From the NCBI GenBank assembly GCA_963969495.1, contig OZ018324.1, positions 157,216,172 through 157,280,171 of the forward strand: a stretch of 64,000 nucleotides of DNA. Direction: 5' to 3'. Every line of letters starts with the position of its first letter. Positions within the stretch are counted from its first letter, which is position 1. Of this stretch, positions 35,694 through 48,257 are shown piece after piece. The position numbers and the translations under genes were made by a program. The notes under the pieces were generated by a model, which was not told the DNA's origin, ran no database searches, and saw nothing but the letters and a program-made list of their open reading frames with translations. Source of the DNA: Ceratothoa steindachneri (lineage: Eukaryota; Arthropoda; Malacostraca; Isopoda; Cymothoidae).

Positions 35694-35732
35694 ATTTCGA
35701 TCTTTCGAGCACCGAATTCATCATCAGGAAAT
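35694..35732 (-). ncRNA. Second hammerhead-like motif, probable Penelope-like terminus
   Basis: The minus strand reads ATTTC (stem I), CTGATGA (core), a stem II region of 14 nt, GAAA (core), palindromic GATC, GAAAT (stem I partner). Stem I pairs perfectly over 5 bp. Stem II pairs poorly (about 2 bp), so activity is doubtful. The arrangement and the neighbouring TA tract mirror 5745-5788. Confidence 0.4.
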
Positions 35733-35879
35733 GGTCTGAAAGATTGGTTCAGAGCAACAACGGTTACACGCTTTTATTTGGAAAGAACCAATTTTTGAAA
35801 TTGAAGAAGATTCAAACACTTATTTTTCTAAAAAATTGCGAAACAGATTATAATTACACATCATTAATTTAACACATAT

Positions 35880-37290
35880 TTGTCATCATTTTACCCCTTT
35901 GATCGAATATCGAAGTTCCATGGACTGAAATTCACCTCAAACAGGAAGAAGACCAGAGTGCGAGTTTGAATTCAGCGAAGGAATGCAGTTTATTTCTTAT
36001 TATTTATGAAGTGCAGAAATTTTAATAAACCTAGAATAATTTTAATATTATAATAATTATTCCTATATACGTAAATTATAAAAAAAAATGAAAAAAATAT
36101 ACATTTAGTCTAAAAATGTTTGACCGTGACTGTACTTTATTGATAAAGATCTGATTTGTTCTTTCCTGTCAAAATTCCCTTTCTAGTCTAGCCTAGGCCT
36201 AAACAACGGCCTAATTAGGCTAACATGGGTGTCGTTTTTTCGCTGATTAAGGGAAGGTAGGTGCGTTGCTTAGTCAGCCCTATAATTGATTGCATTTACT
36301 TAAAAAACATTTTCTTAATTGTTCTAGAGTCAAGAACTTCCTGTATGGCCTAATAAAATTAATTAAAATGAACTATCATGATGATACTAACTAATAATAT
36401 CGATCGTGCTTCCGTATATATAGAGTAAATCGCAAGCACTCTCCGCAGTAAGAGAAAAAACTTTTTGAAAAGTGAAATAATTCTCCTCAGTGAAAACAAG
36501 TATGAAGATATGAAAAATAGAAAGAAATGGTTACAACGTCTTTGCCAATAAACTGCTAACTTTGTGTTGGAACACACTATTTTTTTAAGAAAGTTTAACG
36601 CCATTTTTCACCCTTTACTGGTTCTAAATGGGCGCAAAAAAAGATTGTGCGTGATTTAAAAGAGGTGCAAAAGATAGTAATCTTTATCAAGACACGCTTG
36701 ATTGCTTTTCGCCTATCCCCCACCCCCACCCCTCTGGTAATGAATGTAAAAACCTTTCGTTCAGTGCTCATGAATATGTTGTTGCTTCGCTTAAAATTAA
36801 AACTTGAGGCGCCATTATATTTTTCGTGTACACATTGAAAAAATGAAAAAATAGTCACCTTTTCTTACATTATTGAGGGCGATATAAATCTGCTATATCG
36901 GCGAGGAAGCGCTAAATCATTTTATTTACTGCACTGAAGCCATGTTTAAAACTAGCCAATAACGAAGCATATTGGGAAAGAAGACGAATGAATCATTATA
37001 GGACATATATAGGAAAGCAAACGAGCCATATTCTGAAGTATTACCCAAAAGATAGCCAGAGAGAGAGCACCACTTTCTCTTGGGGCGTGCCGCATCTTCA
37101 GGTTTCAGGTGTAGAGGGCTTATTACCCCCATCCCCGCAAGGCCCTGAGTCATCCACCCTCTTGCGGCACTTTTAACACTGTAAGTAATTGGTATGACAT
37201 TAATTATATTTATTTTACTGCGGAGTGACACGAGCATCGCCCTATCTATTTACGTATTCATCCGTCAGTTATTCGGATGTGTACGGACTT
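35880..37290. other. No gene seen
   Basis: AT-rich; scattered chance frames of up to about 100 codons without recognisable similarity. Confidence 0.35.
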
Positions 37291-37294
37291 GATT

Positions 37295-37735
37295 TATCAA
37301 TAACCAGGTAATGGGGGAAGCTTGCGCTTCGCTACTAAGATTAAAATTTAAAATCTAAAAAAAGCAGCCATGATTAAATTTTTATAAATTTTCTGAACTT
37401 CGCCAATTATAATAATTTTAAAAAGGAACTCTAAACTAAATTTCCTCCCTTTCAAAATAACACGTTGCTAAAATATAGTTATAGAAGAAGATATATAAAA
37501 ATAGATTTTCTGAACTTGACTATTTGTAATTCTTTTGGTTTTAAAAAATCCACAAAATTTCGATACTTATTTTATTTCTGAACTTCACCATTTTGTTTTA
37601 TGGTATTATAAAAGAATTATTAGAAATAACTTTGATAAGAAAAGCATAAGTCATAACCAAACTAAGATGAAATTATTATTCAAATACTCAAAAATATTCC
37701 ATTCTTAAATTATAGAGTTAGCGATGATGATGATG
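37295..37735 (-). repeat. Interspersed repeat R, copy 3 (inverted)
   Basis: The reverse complement of the 32465-32925 copy: CCAGGTAATGGGGGAAGCTTGCGCTTCGCT at the left, the GTTGCTAAAATATAG and AACTTCACCATTTTG blocks inside, and TATAGAGTTAGCGATGATGATGAT at the right. The hairpin loop is deleted. Confidence 0.88.
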
Positions 37736-38214
37736 ATTATATTAGTTTTGGTTGCATACAAACACTACTAATTATGTACATATACAGCTCTTACAGCTAT
37801 TGTAGACAAAGGGTCATATAGTTGCCAATGGGAGTGGATATTGGCTTATATGAGTAGTTACTTCTCTTCAAATCGTGTTTGGTTATATTATTAGTGTTGG
37901 GTGCGTGCAACTAATACCTGCAACAATTTGGAAGAACTTTTAACTAACCTCCTCCACCACAAATACCGCCCCATCATACCCATGAGCTGGACGATGAGAC
38001 CAAACGAGACACCACATTCATCCTGCAAGCCACCGATCAAATGCTCCTAATTAATTGAAGTAAGCAGCTTCAAAATTAAAAGTTTTAAACATTTGGCATC
38101 ACTGGAGGTCGAATTCCTATTTACAAAAGTACCGATCTAACCAACAATCCAAATAAACTTAGACCGCGTATACAAAAAAATAATATCTCCGCCAAACCTA
38201 CCATTCAAAATTTC

Positions 38215-38560
38215 TTAAATGGACTACTTATAATATGCTTCACCAGAAATCTATTTGAATTTGATGCCATTCGAACCACTTCGGCCATACATTCGCCAAT
38301 TATTATATGTATGTAAATGATACTTTCATGATATTCGAAGATGCTACGCATATACCTTTATTCATCAATCGTCTCCAAGAGAAAAAAGTCTTAAAACTCA
38401 CATAAGAGACACAAGCTCGAAAGCTAGAAAATTATAGCATGATCAGAATCTCAACCTACATAAAACCTACAGATAAAGGTGCTTACTTAAATCTTGATTC
38501 TTTCTGCTCTAAGCACTATAAGATCTCTTTAAAAAATAATAGTATAAACAAGCCGCTGTT
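38215..38560 (+). pseudogene. Penelope-like reverse transcriptase fragment
   Basis: Plus frames read GLLIICFTRNLFEFD, then YMYVNDTFMIFEDATHIPLF (38304 on), LQEKKVLKL, a stop, and from 38439 MIRISTYIKPTDKGAYLNLD followed by SFCSKHYKISL. In Penelope-like RTs the catalytic box is Y-x-D-D-T-F; here it is Y-V-N-D-T-F (38310-38324), so the first Asp is Asn. The following YIKPTDKGxYLN and CSKHYK segments are the thumb. It may belong with the GIY-YIG relic 4.7 kb downstream on the same strand. Confidence 0.8.
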
Positions 38561-38714
38561 CTCTTCCTTAACAGGAAGAGCTTGGTTACACAGGCTTCCC
38601 TGCGGGGTGTGGCTTACGGCCTTATTTGCTAATCTTAGCCGCCTTTTTTAATCCCATTTATAGACTCTTATTTTAACACCCTGAACACCCTTTTATTCAT
38701 CTTCATCTTCATCA

Positions 38715-38767
38715 TCTTCTTCTTCTTCTTCTTCTTCTTCTTCTTCTTCTTCTTCTTCTTCTTCTTC
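38715..38767. repeat. (CTT)n microsatellite
   Basis: About 53 bp of TTC/CTT repeat. Confidence 0.96.
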
Positions 38768-38814
38768 TGTCTGTGTCCTAGGGCCTATCATGATTCTTTT
38801 TTCTTTTCCCCATC

Positions 38815-39075
38815 TAAATTTGCTATAATAATTTCCATGCCAAAATTTTAATAAATTTTCTGAACTTCACCATTTGTAATTCTTTTAGTTTTAAAAAAGT
38901 CACAAAAATTCGATACTTATATATATTTCTGAACTTTACCATTTTATTTTTTTGATATCATAAAGGAATTATTAGAAATAACTTTGATAAAAAAATTAAA
39001 TCTACTTAAGAGACAACCGAACTAAAAGAAAAAATCTTATTCAAACCTTCAAAAAATCTCGTTCTTAAAATATAG
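38815..39075 (-). repeat. Interspersed repeat R, copy 4 (inverted, partial)
   Basis: It shares TTTTCTGAACTTCACCATTTGTAATTCTTTTAG and following blocks with 37295-37735 but lacks the GC-rich hairpin end. Confidence 0.8.
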
Positions 39076-39089
39076 GGTTATGGATAACA

Positions 39090-40250
39090 TGTAAGATATC
39101 TTCATAACGAAAAACTATTCGATCATGATTTCATAGTAGAATAGTTTTTATTTAAGAATTAAACATAACGAGTGATCTTCCAAACAATAAAAAAACATGA
39201 ACTTCAACAATCAAAGAAAAAAAGAAAACAAAGAAAACATTACATTCTACTTTGAAACTTAAAATCAAAGCCAAAATCATTGAAGAAAAATATTACTAAG
39301 CAGTATATTAAAACAATATTTCGTGGGAGGATAAAAAAATAAAATACAACTAAATTGTTACAATAGCCTAAACTTAGTTCCAAATTCACAACCAGGCCTA
39401 AGTCCCAAGTTAATAATCACGTGGTTTACCAATTTATATATTCAAAGACAATTTTAGTTTGTCATTCATCAGATTTACCACATATAATCTTGAAACACAG
39501 GTAAAAGATCTTTTCAAATCTAGTTGAATCCAGGAACAAAAAGAACACTACAGGAAAATAATTAAGTCTCAAAACTTCAAAATAATTTATAAAGCTACCG
39601 AGGAACAAACATCAAGTATAACTGAAGTAATATTAATTAAGACAATCAAACCATAAATTAGCAATAGATCAGTGGAACTACCCAATAATGTAAATAAGTT
39701 AATTTGTTAATAATTACGATTTTCATAGTGTTCGTCCTCAAGGCTTTATTGACCAGACGCGAGTAGTCGAGTAACTCGTAAAACCAATATGTGATTAAAC
39801 ATATCACCATGCTCGGTTGCAATCATCTTTAAGAAAGGAGGTAAGAAAAAGTTTGTGTGTGTGAAAAAAAAGACTCAGATTATTGATTCGTCAAAGTGGT
39901 GGTCCAATATATCATTTACTACAGGTAGTTAAATTCCTGATTATTTATTTCTTTAGACTCGATATTCGTTTTGTTGACTGACCCATGTTTTTATTTTTGC
40001 GAACTGCAAGAAAACTATAGAAGGGATTTAAATTCCGTTTTTTGCATTTGATAAAGGAAGATTGAAAGTATCTTGCCTATGAAAATTGTCAAGAATAGTT
40101 AGGAGGTTACTGTGGTATTATTTTTTTTAAATGCGTCTTTTTTGAGGGGGGAGGGACCCGATATATTAGCCTCACTTAATTGAAAAAAATTTGAGAATTA
40201 AGTTTTTGAAAGCTGTTTGTTCTGTTCATGTATTTTACAAAGTTATTCCT
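39090..40250. other. No gene seen
   Basis: Very AT-rich sequence; no recognisable gene or repeat. Confidence 0.4.
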
Positions 40251-40254
40251 CAGG

Positions 40255-40990
40255 CCAAGTTTCATGTGTAACATTAGTATTATAACCTTTCTTAAATTAA
40301 CAATTGATGGTTACTAAACGAAAGGATGGCCAGTCTTTCTCGACAGTGTGAATCTCTCACACGACTATTATATTTACAAAAAAATAATAATTTGTGTATA
40401 CAACCTTCCTACCATCACAAGAGCAACGACCTTCAAGTCACCACGCAGGTGCTACAGCTGTTAGGAGTAGTTTATGCATTTCAAAATCTGCTTTTTATTG
40501 TTATTCGTTTCCTTTATATGGAATACATAGATCAATAGAATTTAGGCTAAAAATGTTGCATCGCGCAGCATAACAGCTTTAAGGGTTGTCTTGGCCGAAT
40601 CTATGAACAGCCTCCACCGGTAAAATGGATTATGACCTTCCATGAAGTTCACCTTTGATAGCTTCAGCTCTCTAGCAAGATGTCCCCTGGCGAGTAGAAT
40701 GCCCCAAAATCTTTGTCCTTGTCACACTGATAACTCAGTATTATAAATTTCCTCCTCTTCATCTGATTCATCTCTGAAAGATTCTAGGACATCAGAAACT
40801 GGTAGTCATTCTCCATAGATTACTGGGCGAATAACTGATAAAATATTTGGATACTTCAAACTCTGGTTTTCTGTTTAGGGCACCTTTCGCAATTGAATGC
40901 ATTATGCAAAGGTTGCAAGTGCTGCTATAATCTATTGGTTCCCTCAAATGAGAAAAGGCATACTTTACTTTTCCTTTGAACAAATGGAAA
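40255..40990 (-). pseudogene. CACTA-family protein relic, copy 3
   Basis: Minus-strand text: HLREPIDYSSTCNLC (the WREPxNHxxDCYFC block, about 40920-40950), an acidic linker, LARELKLSKV, YRWRLFIDSAKTTLKAVM (about 40560-40630), RGDLKVVALVM (about 40420), and ILMLHMKLGLRNNFVKYM (about 40220-40270). The order is the same as in 22260-28190, with many shifts and deletions. The mariner at 41019 begins just beyond it. Confidence 0.75.
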
Positions 40991-41018
40991 AAATATGAAG
41001 CACAAATATTGCAACTTA

Positions 41019-41949
41019 CGAGGGGCGGTCACTAAGTTTTGCGAATCGGTAGGATCAAAACAGAGGAAGGGGGATGGCTGTTTGTGGGGGTGTTAGGACA
41101 AGTAAGGACAAGTCAGGACCTGCAGCTGCACGATCCTGCCTCGTCTATTTAAGAAGCAGTAGCTGATCGTAGATCGTCAGTCACAAATTTTTCAACAATG
41201 GAGAAGGTTGAGCACCGCGCAGTGATCAAATTTTTGACCAAGGAAGGCAAGAATGCAAAAGAGATCCATGAACGCATGGTTGCAGTGTACACCAACACCG
41301 ACCCTTCCTATGCAACCATTGCTCAGTGGAATAGGGAGTTCCGCCATGGTCGTGAGTCCCTTGAAGATGACCCACGACCAGGACGCCCGTCAGACGTGAC
41401 TACCGAGGACAATGTGGCCCGTGTGGAGAGGATGATCCTCGAAATCGACGGGTGAAGGTCGAAGAAATCGAGCGACAACTTGGAATATCACATGGAAGTG
41501 TTATTAACATCATCCACGACAATTTGGCCATGACCAAGATTTCTGCCCGTTGAGTCCCTAGAAACCTCCCGCCCCATGATCGACTTCAACGTCGTCAAAG
41601 TTCACAAGGCCAGAGTTGCACAAGCTGCCCTGCACGAGTGCGGATTCGAGGAGCTCAACCATCCCCCTAGAGTCCAGATCTGGCCCCTAGCGACTACTTT
41701 TTATTCCGCCAGCTCAAGGCTGCACTGTGTGGATGCCAGTTTGGGAACGATGAAGGTGTCCAGCTCGCCGTCCAGAAGTGGATTGAACAGCAGTCGCGAG
41801 ATTTCTGGTAGTCGGGAATTCGAAGCCTCAGGGACAAGTGGCGCAAGTGCATTGAAGTCGAGGGTAGTTATATTGAAAAATAATAAAACACTTTTCCTCA
41901 TATCTCGTTTCCTTATATCCGAATTGCAAAACTTATTGACTGCCCCTCG
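41019..41949 (+). mobile_element. Internally deleted mariner-like element, copy 2
   Basis: 931 bp with TIRs (CGAGGGGCGGTCACTAAGTT and AACTTATTGACTGCCCCTCG) and a TA on each side (41017-41018, 41950-41951). An N-terminal 85-codon frame starts at 41198 (MEKVEHRAVIKFLTKEGKNA through GRPSDVT). It ends at TGA after EIDG because of a one-base loss; the homologous text continues in another frame (VKVEEIERQLGISHGSVINI). A second TGA follows SAR. The central catalytic region is missing and the text resumes near [17 protein letters not shown] sequence at about 41665, ending [10 protein letters not shown]. Confidence 0.95.
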
Positions 41950-41959
41950 TATGTACGGG

Positions 41960-43225
41960 TTCAAATTCTTGTTCTGATCGCCATATTGCATCCAATATAT
42001 ATTTAGGTAGCTTTCCTAACCAGAGCAGTTAGAATACGCTTCCACGGAAGATATCTACCTCGTTCATACAAGTACAAGGTATCTGATAGAAATAAGTAAA
42101 ATTCCTAATATATTGGAGTAGAATACACAACACTAGAGGAAAATAAAATACCGTTTCATTTGAAAGCTATAATATAAATCAAGATTCGTAAATCTAGTGA
42201 GTCAAATGTAGGGCGTACGCATGTACATATATCGTAAATACTCGTACTGACATAGTCTCTTTATTTTGAAAAGTAGAACTAACCGAAATATTTCAACAAC
42301 TAATTTTTCTCAAACTTTCTGTCCTTTTCTTCTTTAAGTCCAATTAATTCCATATTCTATTTATATCTCCGGTCTTGTTCAAAGAACTCGATAATGAAGT
42401 TCTTATCATTTCTTTTAGATTATTTTTGTTCTCGGTGACAAAGCATTAGCCAAGAATAACTTTTTACCCGAAACATTTTGGTTGTATGTATATCATTTAA
42501 TTAACCTTGTACCCCCCTGATACTTACACGCTATCTACCCTATACCCCATGGTACCATCACAGTACCTTTTGTTACTTATTCAAAATCTGGTGGCTAAGA
42601 GGAACTTATCGGGACAATTTTTAGAATAGCTGCTCTAGCGCCTTCCCTTTACGAGAAAAATAAAAATGGCGCCAGAATCCCTCTAGGGATTTATCTGCCA
42701 GATAATTGTTACCTTCAGAATGCCCGTTTAGATTAACCTGTTCGTTAATAATAGCCATTAAATCTGAACGTTACTTGTAATTAACTGAGATTTGTTAGTG
42801 TTTCTTCAGATATAAATTGGATTCAACGGCACAGTGGACGCCGATATGCATTGAAGGCAAAAATAATATATTACCTAACTGAACAAATATCAGATGATCA
42901 AGAACATGCTAACTAATAATTAGGAATATGGTAGTCAAATTTTAATCTTATATACGTTAAAAGACAATAAGACTGTATAACAAGGATTTTGCTAAAGAGA
43001 CGAGAAAATGTTGTTTTGAGATTCGTACATTACGAAAATGGTATTCCTTTATCAGAAAGTGAATCCAATTTCTCAGAAATTGCGAATTAAAAATTAATAA
43101 AATATTTATAATCATCATACTGAAAGGATTGAATAGTATAATTTCCTACTACTGCATGACCTTTAAATACCCTTCAACCATTAAAAAATAATCCACTACA
43201 CCCAAACCGACAGAAAAAAAACTAA
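41960..43225. other. No gene seen
   Basis: AT-rich; no recognisable coding or repeat content. Confidence 0.4.
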
Positions 43226-43229
43226 TAAA

Positions 43230-43510
43230 GCAGGTGTCTACTTAATCCCTTGTAAAGGCATTAATTCCCTTTGTTTTACGTCGGTGAGACTGGAAGGAGT
43301 CAAGAAAAGAAGATTTATTAGCGCAAAGGCGATGTCAGGCGTGCAGGCGCGCCTTCTACTATTTTCACACACACCGATAATTTTAACCATACACTAGATT
43401 TCCACCAGGCCAAAATAGTTTAACCGAGTAAGAATTTTTGCAAAAGAAAAGTGGTTTAATCCATAATTATTATTAAAATGTCGAATTTCAACCTCTCGGA
43501 TTGTCAATTA
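43230..43510 (+). pseudogene. Penelope-like GIY-YIG endonuclease relic
   Basis: Frames give AGVYLIPCKG, a one-base shift, FYVGETGRSQEKKIY, a stop, RKGDVRRAG, TIFTHTDNFNHTLDFHQAKI, KNFCKRKVV, and MSNFNLSDCQ (43478). The pair GVYLIPC...FYVGETGRS is the GIY-YIG signature in the form used by Penelope-like elements, and HTDNFNHTLDF with KxFxxRKxxES is its usual continuation. The catalytic Arg (GETGRS) is present. Stops show it is inactive. Confidence 0.85.
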
Positions 43511-43849
43511 AAATGTAGAACCTGTACCCAAATTTTTAACTTGAAACATATTCTTAATGACCTCAAATTCAGGTTTAGAAATTTTAATCTGATCTCTTGT
43601 TTCGATATATATTTTATTATTGGTGCGACTCTATCTTTTCTCAGTATACGACCGAAGATGGCACGATAAACTCCATACCGAAACTACATAGTCTCGTAAA
43701 TAAATAATAATAGATAAGCTTCATTTAAATATTTATTTGAATAAATAAAATTTAAATTGTTTTATTAATTTTTACATGTCTATTTTTACAGTACTCTTGC
43801 TTACTTTTGTGTGTATCATTTGACCTATCTCTCTGGAGAGTCGACTAGA

Positions 43850-44230
43850 ATTCACCAAACAACACCAGGGTACATTTTCCCTTGTATGTTTTCAATAGAA
43901 GCAATGTCTTAGTGAAATCTTATACTATGTTCATCGATGGCTTTATTGCATTCTCTGGAAAGAAGGTCAGATGCGAATGGGGAAAATACCATTTTTTCAG
44001 CCAAATTTTTGCAGTTGGCATTCCTGTGCTTTCCGACGAGCCTCAAATTTTAACTCATTGATAGTAATTTCAAATTAATTGTTTACCATGAGTTGACGAA
44101 AATGAGGCCCGATAAACATCTCTTTCTTTACTTTCGCTTCACTAAGCTTTAGAAATTTGTGCTTGAGAAAGGTGGTTTATTATGCTTCGACGCTTTAACA
44201 AATTATTCCATGAGTTAATTTTATATCAGA
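43850..44230 (-). pseudogene. CACTA-family protein relic, copy 4 (C-terminal)
   Basis: Minus-strand text: FLKLSEAKVKKEMFIGPHFR (about 44085-44150), LQKFG, then KWYFPHSHLTFFPENA and DEHSIRFH, DIASIE (about 43905-43985). It matches the SEAKxKxGxFxGPQxR and HSHLDFFPxN...ERFHxDI regions of the family. Everything N-terminal is lost. Confidence 0.7.
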
Positions 44231-44886
44231 TGGGAATTTTTTTTTTTTATTATTATCTAATGGTTCTTTCGGCCATAATTCTGGCGGGAATTTCCTGTAA
44301 ATCGAGGTTTTCGCAATTGCTGGTAAACCCGTATTACCGTATGCAAATTCCGCTATATGCTTCAAAGGATTGCCATTGGCTTACTAAATTCAATCATTCC
44401 TTCCTTTTCTTCACTCAGTAACATTTGCTTTGTGCCTCAATTTACACACAGCGTATCGGACAATCACTGCACCGTACAACCTTAGCTAAATCGAGGAAGC
44501 CCGTCACACACATCCTAGGTAGTAAGTAACCTCCCGATTCTCCTCGTTAAAGGCTCACTACAGGATCCAGAGTTCGAATATTTTAAACACGCTACGTGAA
44601 AAATCTTTGCCCGGTATGGTTATGCGATCTTGTGGTTTTCGCCAAACCATCGCCCGTCCCCCAATTTGTTTTTTTCAATTTACCTTCAGACTACTTTGAC
44701 AATTCAGTACAACTTGTAGTATAACATACATATATGTGTTGTCCCATTCTTTACGTGTATCGCCATTTTTCCCCACCAAATATTTATTATAGTTTTGGAT
44801 AATGGACATTTTTCGAAAATCTTCTCTAACACTATATTTTAGGAAAGCAATTTTTTAAACGGTTTCAAATTTTTAAAAAAATATTC

Positions 44887-45086
44887 NNNNNNNNNNNNNN
44901 NNNNNNNNNNNNNNNNNNNNNNNNNNNNNNNNNNNNNNNNNNNNNNNNNNNNNNNNNNNNNNNNNNNNNNNNNNNNNNNNNNNNNNNNNNNNNNNNNNNN
45001 NNNNNNNNNNNNNNNNNNNNNNNNNNNNNNNNNNNNNNNNNNNNNNNNNNNNNNNNNNNNNNNNNNNNNNNNNNNNNNNNNNNNNN
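44887..45086. other. Assembly gap (200 N)
   Basis: Exactly 200 unknown bases, a conventional gap size; the true distance is unknown. A frame spanning it is meaningless. Confidence 1.
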
Positions 45087-45135
45087 CAAGCGCAAGCTAC
45101 TCATGTAAGGAATGGCGAAGCCGCATATGTTACAA
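45087..45135 (+). repeat. Interspersed repeat R, copy 5 (terminal scrap at gap edge)
   Basis: CAAGCGCAAGCT followed by GGCGAAGCC matches the GC-rich terminus of repeat R. The rest is probably in the gap. Confidence 0.5.
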
Positions 45136-45139
45136 AGAG

Positions 45140-48100
45140 AATCTGAAAGATTCTTATACACTTTTGCCATATTAGATTATAATTCTAATTAAATGTAGAA
45201 ATTTATAAATTTTAGTTTAAAAAATCTGAAATAAAAACATGGATTAAAAAATAACTTTTACTATTTACAGTAAAACAAAATTGTAGTTTATATAAAAAAA
45301 TGGAAACATTTCGTACAAAAATGAATGTCATTTTCGTGATGTACAAAGAAAAATAGCCGAGAGAATGACTTCCACGTTGCTGTAGCATCTTGGAGGCTAT
45401 AGTTTGTTGGACAGTGTTATAGAATCAGTTAAGTAATCACTAATAGCCACGAGTAATTGCTAACTTGTTTGCATAACCTATTATTAATCCACCTCAAGAA
45501 AACTATCCTAGGAACATTGGCCGCCAATTTTCTTTAACAGTGTGTATTGAGATAATGACTGCTGATGGGGAGGGGCAACCATTCCTCCATCAAATGCGTC
45601 ATCGTGAGAAAATAGAGCAATGGTTTAATGATAAATAGGTTAACTACGAATAATAAATAAGCTGTCTTAAACCATCTGGCGACGGGGTTCAGAAGAAGAG
45701 GACGATTAGCAGTTGACAACGTAATTTGAAGGTGTCCGTATTTTGATGATGAGCTATGCCCTCCCTGAAGCAGCACTAAGCTTCTTGCTTGCGTGGCGCT
45801 CACGCACTAGGCGATTCTTAACAGACTAAGAATTTGGTAGAGCGATGTACTGGCGCAACACTTCGGTCATCTTGGACTTCTCATTGCCAGTAGGTTTTGC
45901 TTTGTACTACTAAGTCAGTGGGTTGGGGTAGGTGCAGCCTCTCTCCACTCTAATCACCATTGCGTCAGTTGTCTCTTCTTTGCCCTTTTCTTCTTTTCTT
46001 AAGGCGAGGCGCGAGAGCGAGCGCCATCGTCGCCCTCGATGGACTCCTCTAAATGAGCAGACTGAGGGTAAAAATTAGACAGCAGATAATCTCGAAAACA
46101 GAATATGGTATTTCCCCCTGAAAAACAGCGTTGTAACAGAATTAATATTAAATGATATGGAAGCGCCATGGCAAGTCCTAAGAATGTATGGGGCGGGTGG
46201 CAGACTGTAGGATGCCTTTAATGCTGGAAGTAACCTAGGCCCTAAGCTGAAAGATGGCCGGCCAGAGTAGTTCGACATATTTTGGAGGTAGGGGTGTGAG
46301 GCAAGAGTGAGGGATGTTTCATGGTGGAGCGAGCACTGCTTATGATACAAATAAGCTTTTCTTATTTTACTCCTGAAATAAGTTAATTGTTTCATAGTTA
46401 CAGCAACCTTCCATAACATTAAAATACCGGAAATAAAACAGTTCACTTCTAAATATATACCCATATAAATAAATATCATTCAATATTTCGTAATTTTGTA
46501 TGATTCATAGTCTTCATGGAGTAACAAGATATCATTAACTTCCAGGCTATTCAGATTTTCTTGCCGCCAAATTCAGTCGTAAACTAACCTTCATGATGTA
46601 GATTAGTTAAGAAACTTAAAACAAAATGCAACGTGTCGGAGGGACACTTTCGATGTAATCTACTGTTATCAGGAACGTCGCATAAAAGGCAAAGTTCGGT
46701 CAATCCTCGGCAATTTCTTTATTCTGATTCATATATAGTTTGAATTACGAAAATGCTCTAATTATTGGTATGATGAAAACTTTTGGGTCATTCCCATAAA
46801 GTTTCAGATTGTAACCTCGGTAATATTTTGCCTAATTTTTCGGCCATACAAACAAATATACTAAATAAATACGATTTATTTTCATCGGAAAACCGATATC
46901 ACGGCACTATTTCATTATGATTTATTAATAACTTCTTGCATAATCCTGCTGACACATCCACCTGTGCAAGAGAGAGAGAGAGTTTGGAATAATCTTATGG
47001 CTTAAGAACGATAAACACAAACTCCCTAACATAAGTGGATTCATACTCCTTAAAGGGAGGCGCTCAAATCTATAAATATAAAAACAATTTATTCTTTTTT
47101 TTCTTAGTTTTCTCGGAGCTAGGCCGTTCAAGTCCTAACGTTCACGTAAAATCATTCTGAAAGTTGCAACTTTAATAATTCACTCGAGGGTTAACAAAGA
47201 GAATCTTCATTCTGGCCCTGGGTAGAATGGGGCAGCACTAATGGGCAAAGGAAATCAGAGAAAAATTAATATTACCGGGGTGTAAAAGGAATCGTAGACG
47301 TCGTGAAAAGGGGAGACATGGCCAATGCTTTTTCCCTTTCGAATTTGGACGTTTATTCTGGAAGTTTGGGTGAAAGAATTTCCGACGGTGCTCTAATATG
47401 CTATTTTCCGACATGTTTTATGTTATTATATAGTCTACTTAAACTTCAACATTCTAAACAGTATTTCACTTGGGTAAGGTTAAAGGGTTTAATAAGGGTA
47501 GTTAATTTTGAATGTTAATGGGTTAATTAAATGGTAGTTAGTTTTTAATTTCGTGAAACTTGGGATTATACAAGCAGCACAAACCATTTCAATATAAAAT
47601 ACACATGTAAAAACTATTCCCTGAACCTTTAAAACTAACGACCCATTTCTTTAGAACGTTAAAGTTGAGGTAGGCTGCATATTAGGACATCAAACATGTG
47701 GGTAGACCACATATTAGAATAACATCGAATTTCGTAAGAAAAGTAGTCAAGTTATGGAAAGTACTTGAGTTAGCGGAAGTAGTAAGGTTCGGGAAACTGA
47801 AAATATATGTAAAGTAAATAGCCGGAGAAAGCACAAGTATAGATAGGGCAACTATTTTGGGGAAAATAGGGATGGGTATAGATATGGGGCTTAAATCGTC
47901 TTCAACCTTACTACATTTTGAAGCGAAGGCAGGTCCTTGTAGAGGTAAAATAAAAGAAAGAAATGTTTGTGGTATGTGCGTGTGGGGGAGGGTGGTCTAC
48001 TGTAGGTGGATGAATACCCCTCCCTCCAGCAAGATGAGAAGATTAGGGAACTTTCACTTTCCGAAAATAATCTACAATAATTATTCCCCTTAAATATAAA

Positions 48101-48255
48101 GTATTGTAAAATAGTTTGTCCAATAAATTATATTTAACATAACTAAACAATTAATAACCAGTAGAAAGATGTTCAAATTAATCGTCTTTATTTGCAATAC
48201 ATTTAGCGGTAAGAAGAACATGAATTCGTTCCTCAGATGAGAACGCCCGACCACG
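45140..48255. other. No gene seen
   Basis: Mixed unique-looking sequence. Minus frames at 45534-45803 and 46075-46479 are open but match nothing I know. A GC-richer patch at 45960-46060 contains the palindrome-like GCGAGGCGCGAGAGCGAGCGCC. Confidence 0.35.
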
Positions 48256-48257
48256 AG

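Noticed and set aside
44865..45170. 101-codon frame on the minus strand
   Set aside because: It spans the 200-N assembly gap.
46075..46479. 134-codon minus-strand frame
   Set aside because: No known motif, atypical composition and no neighbouring splice signals; treated as chance.
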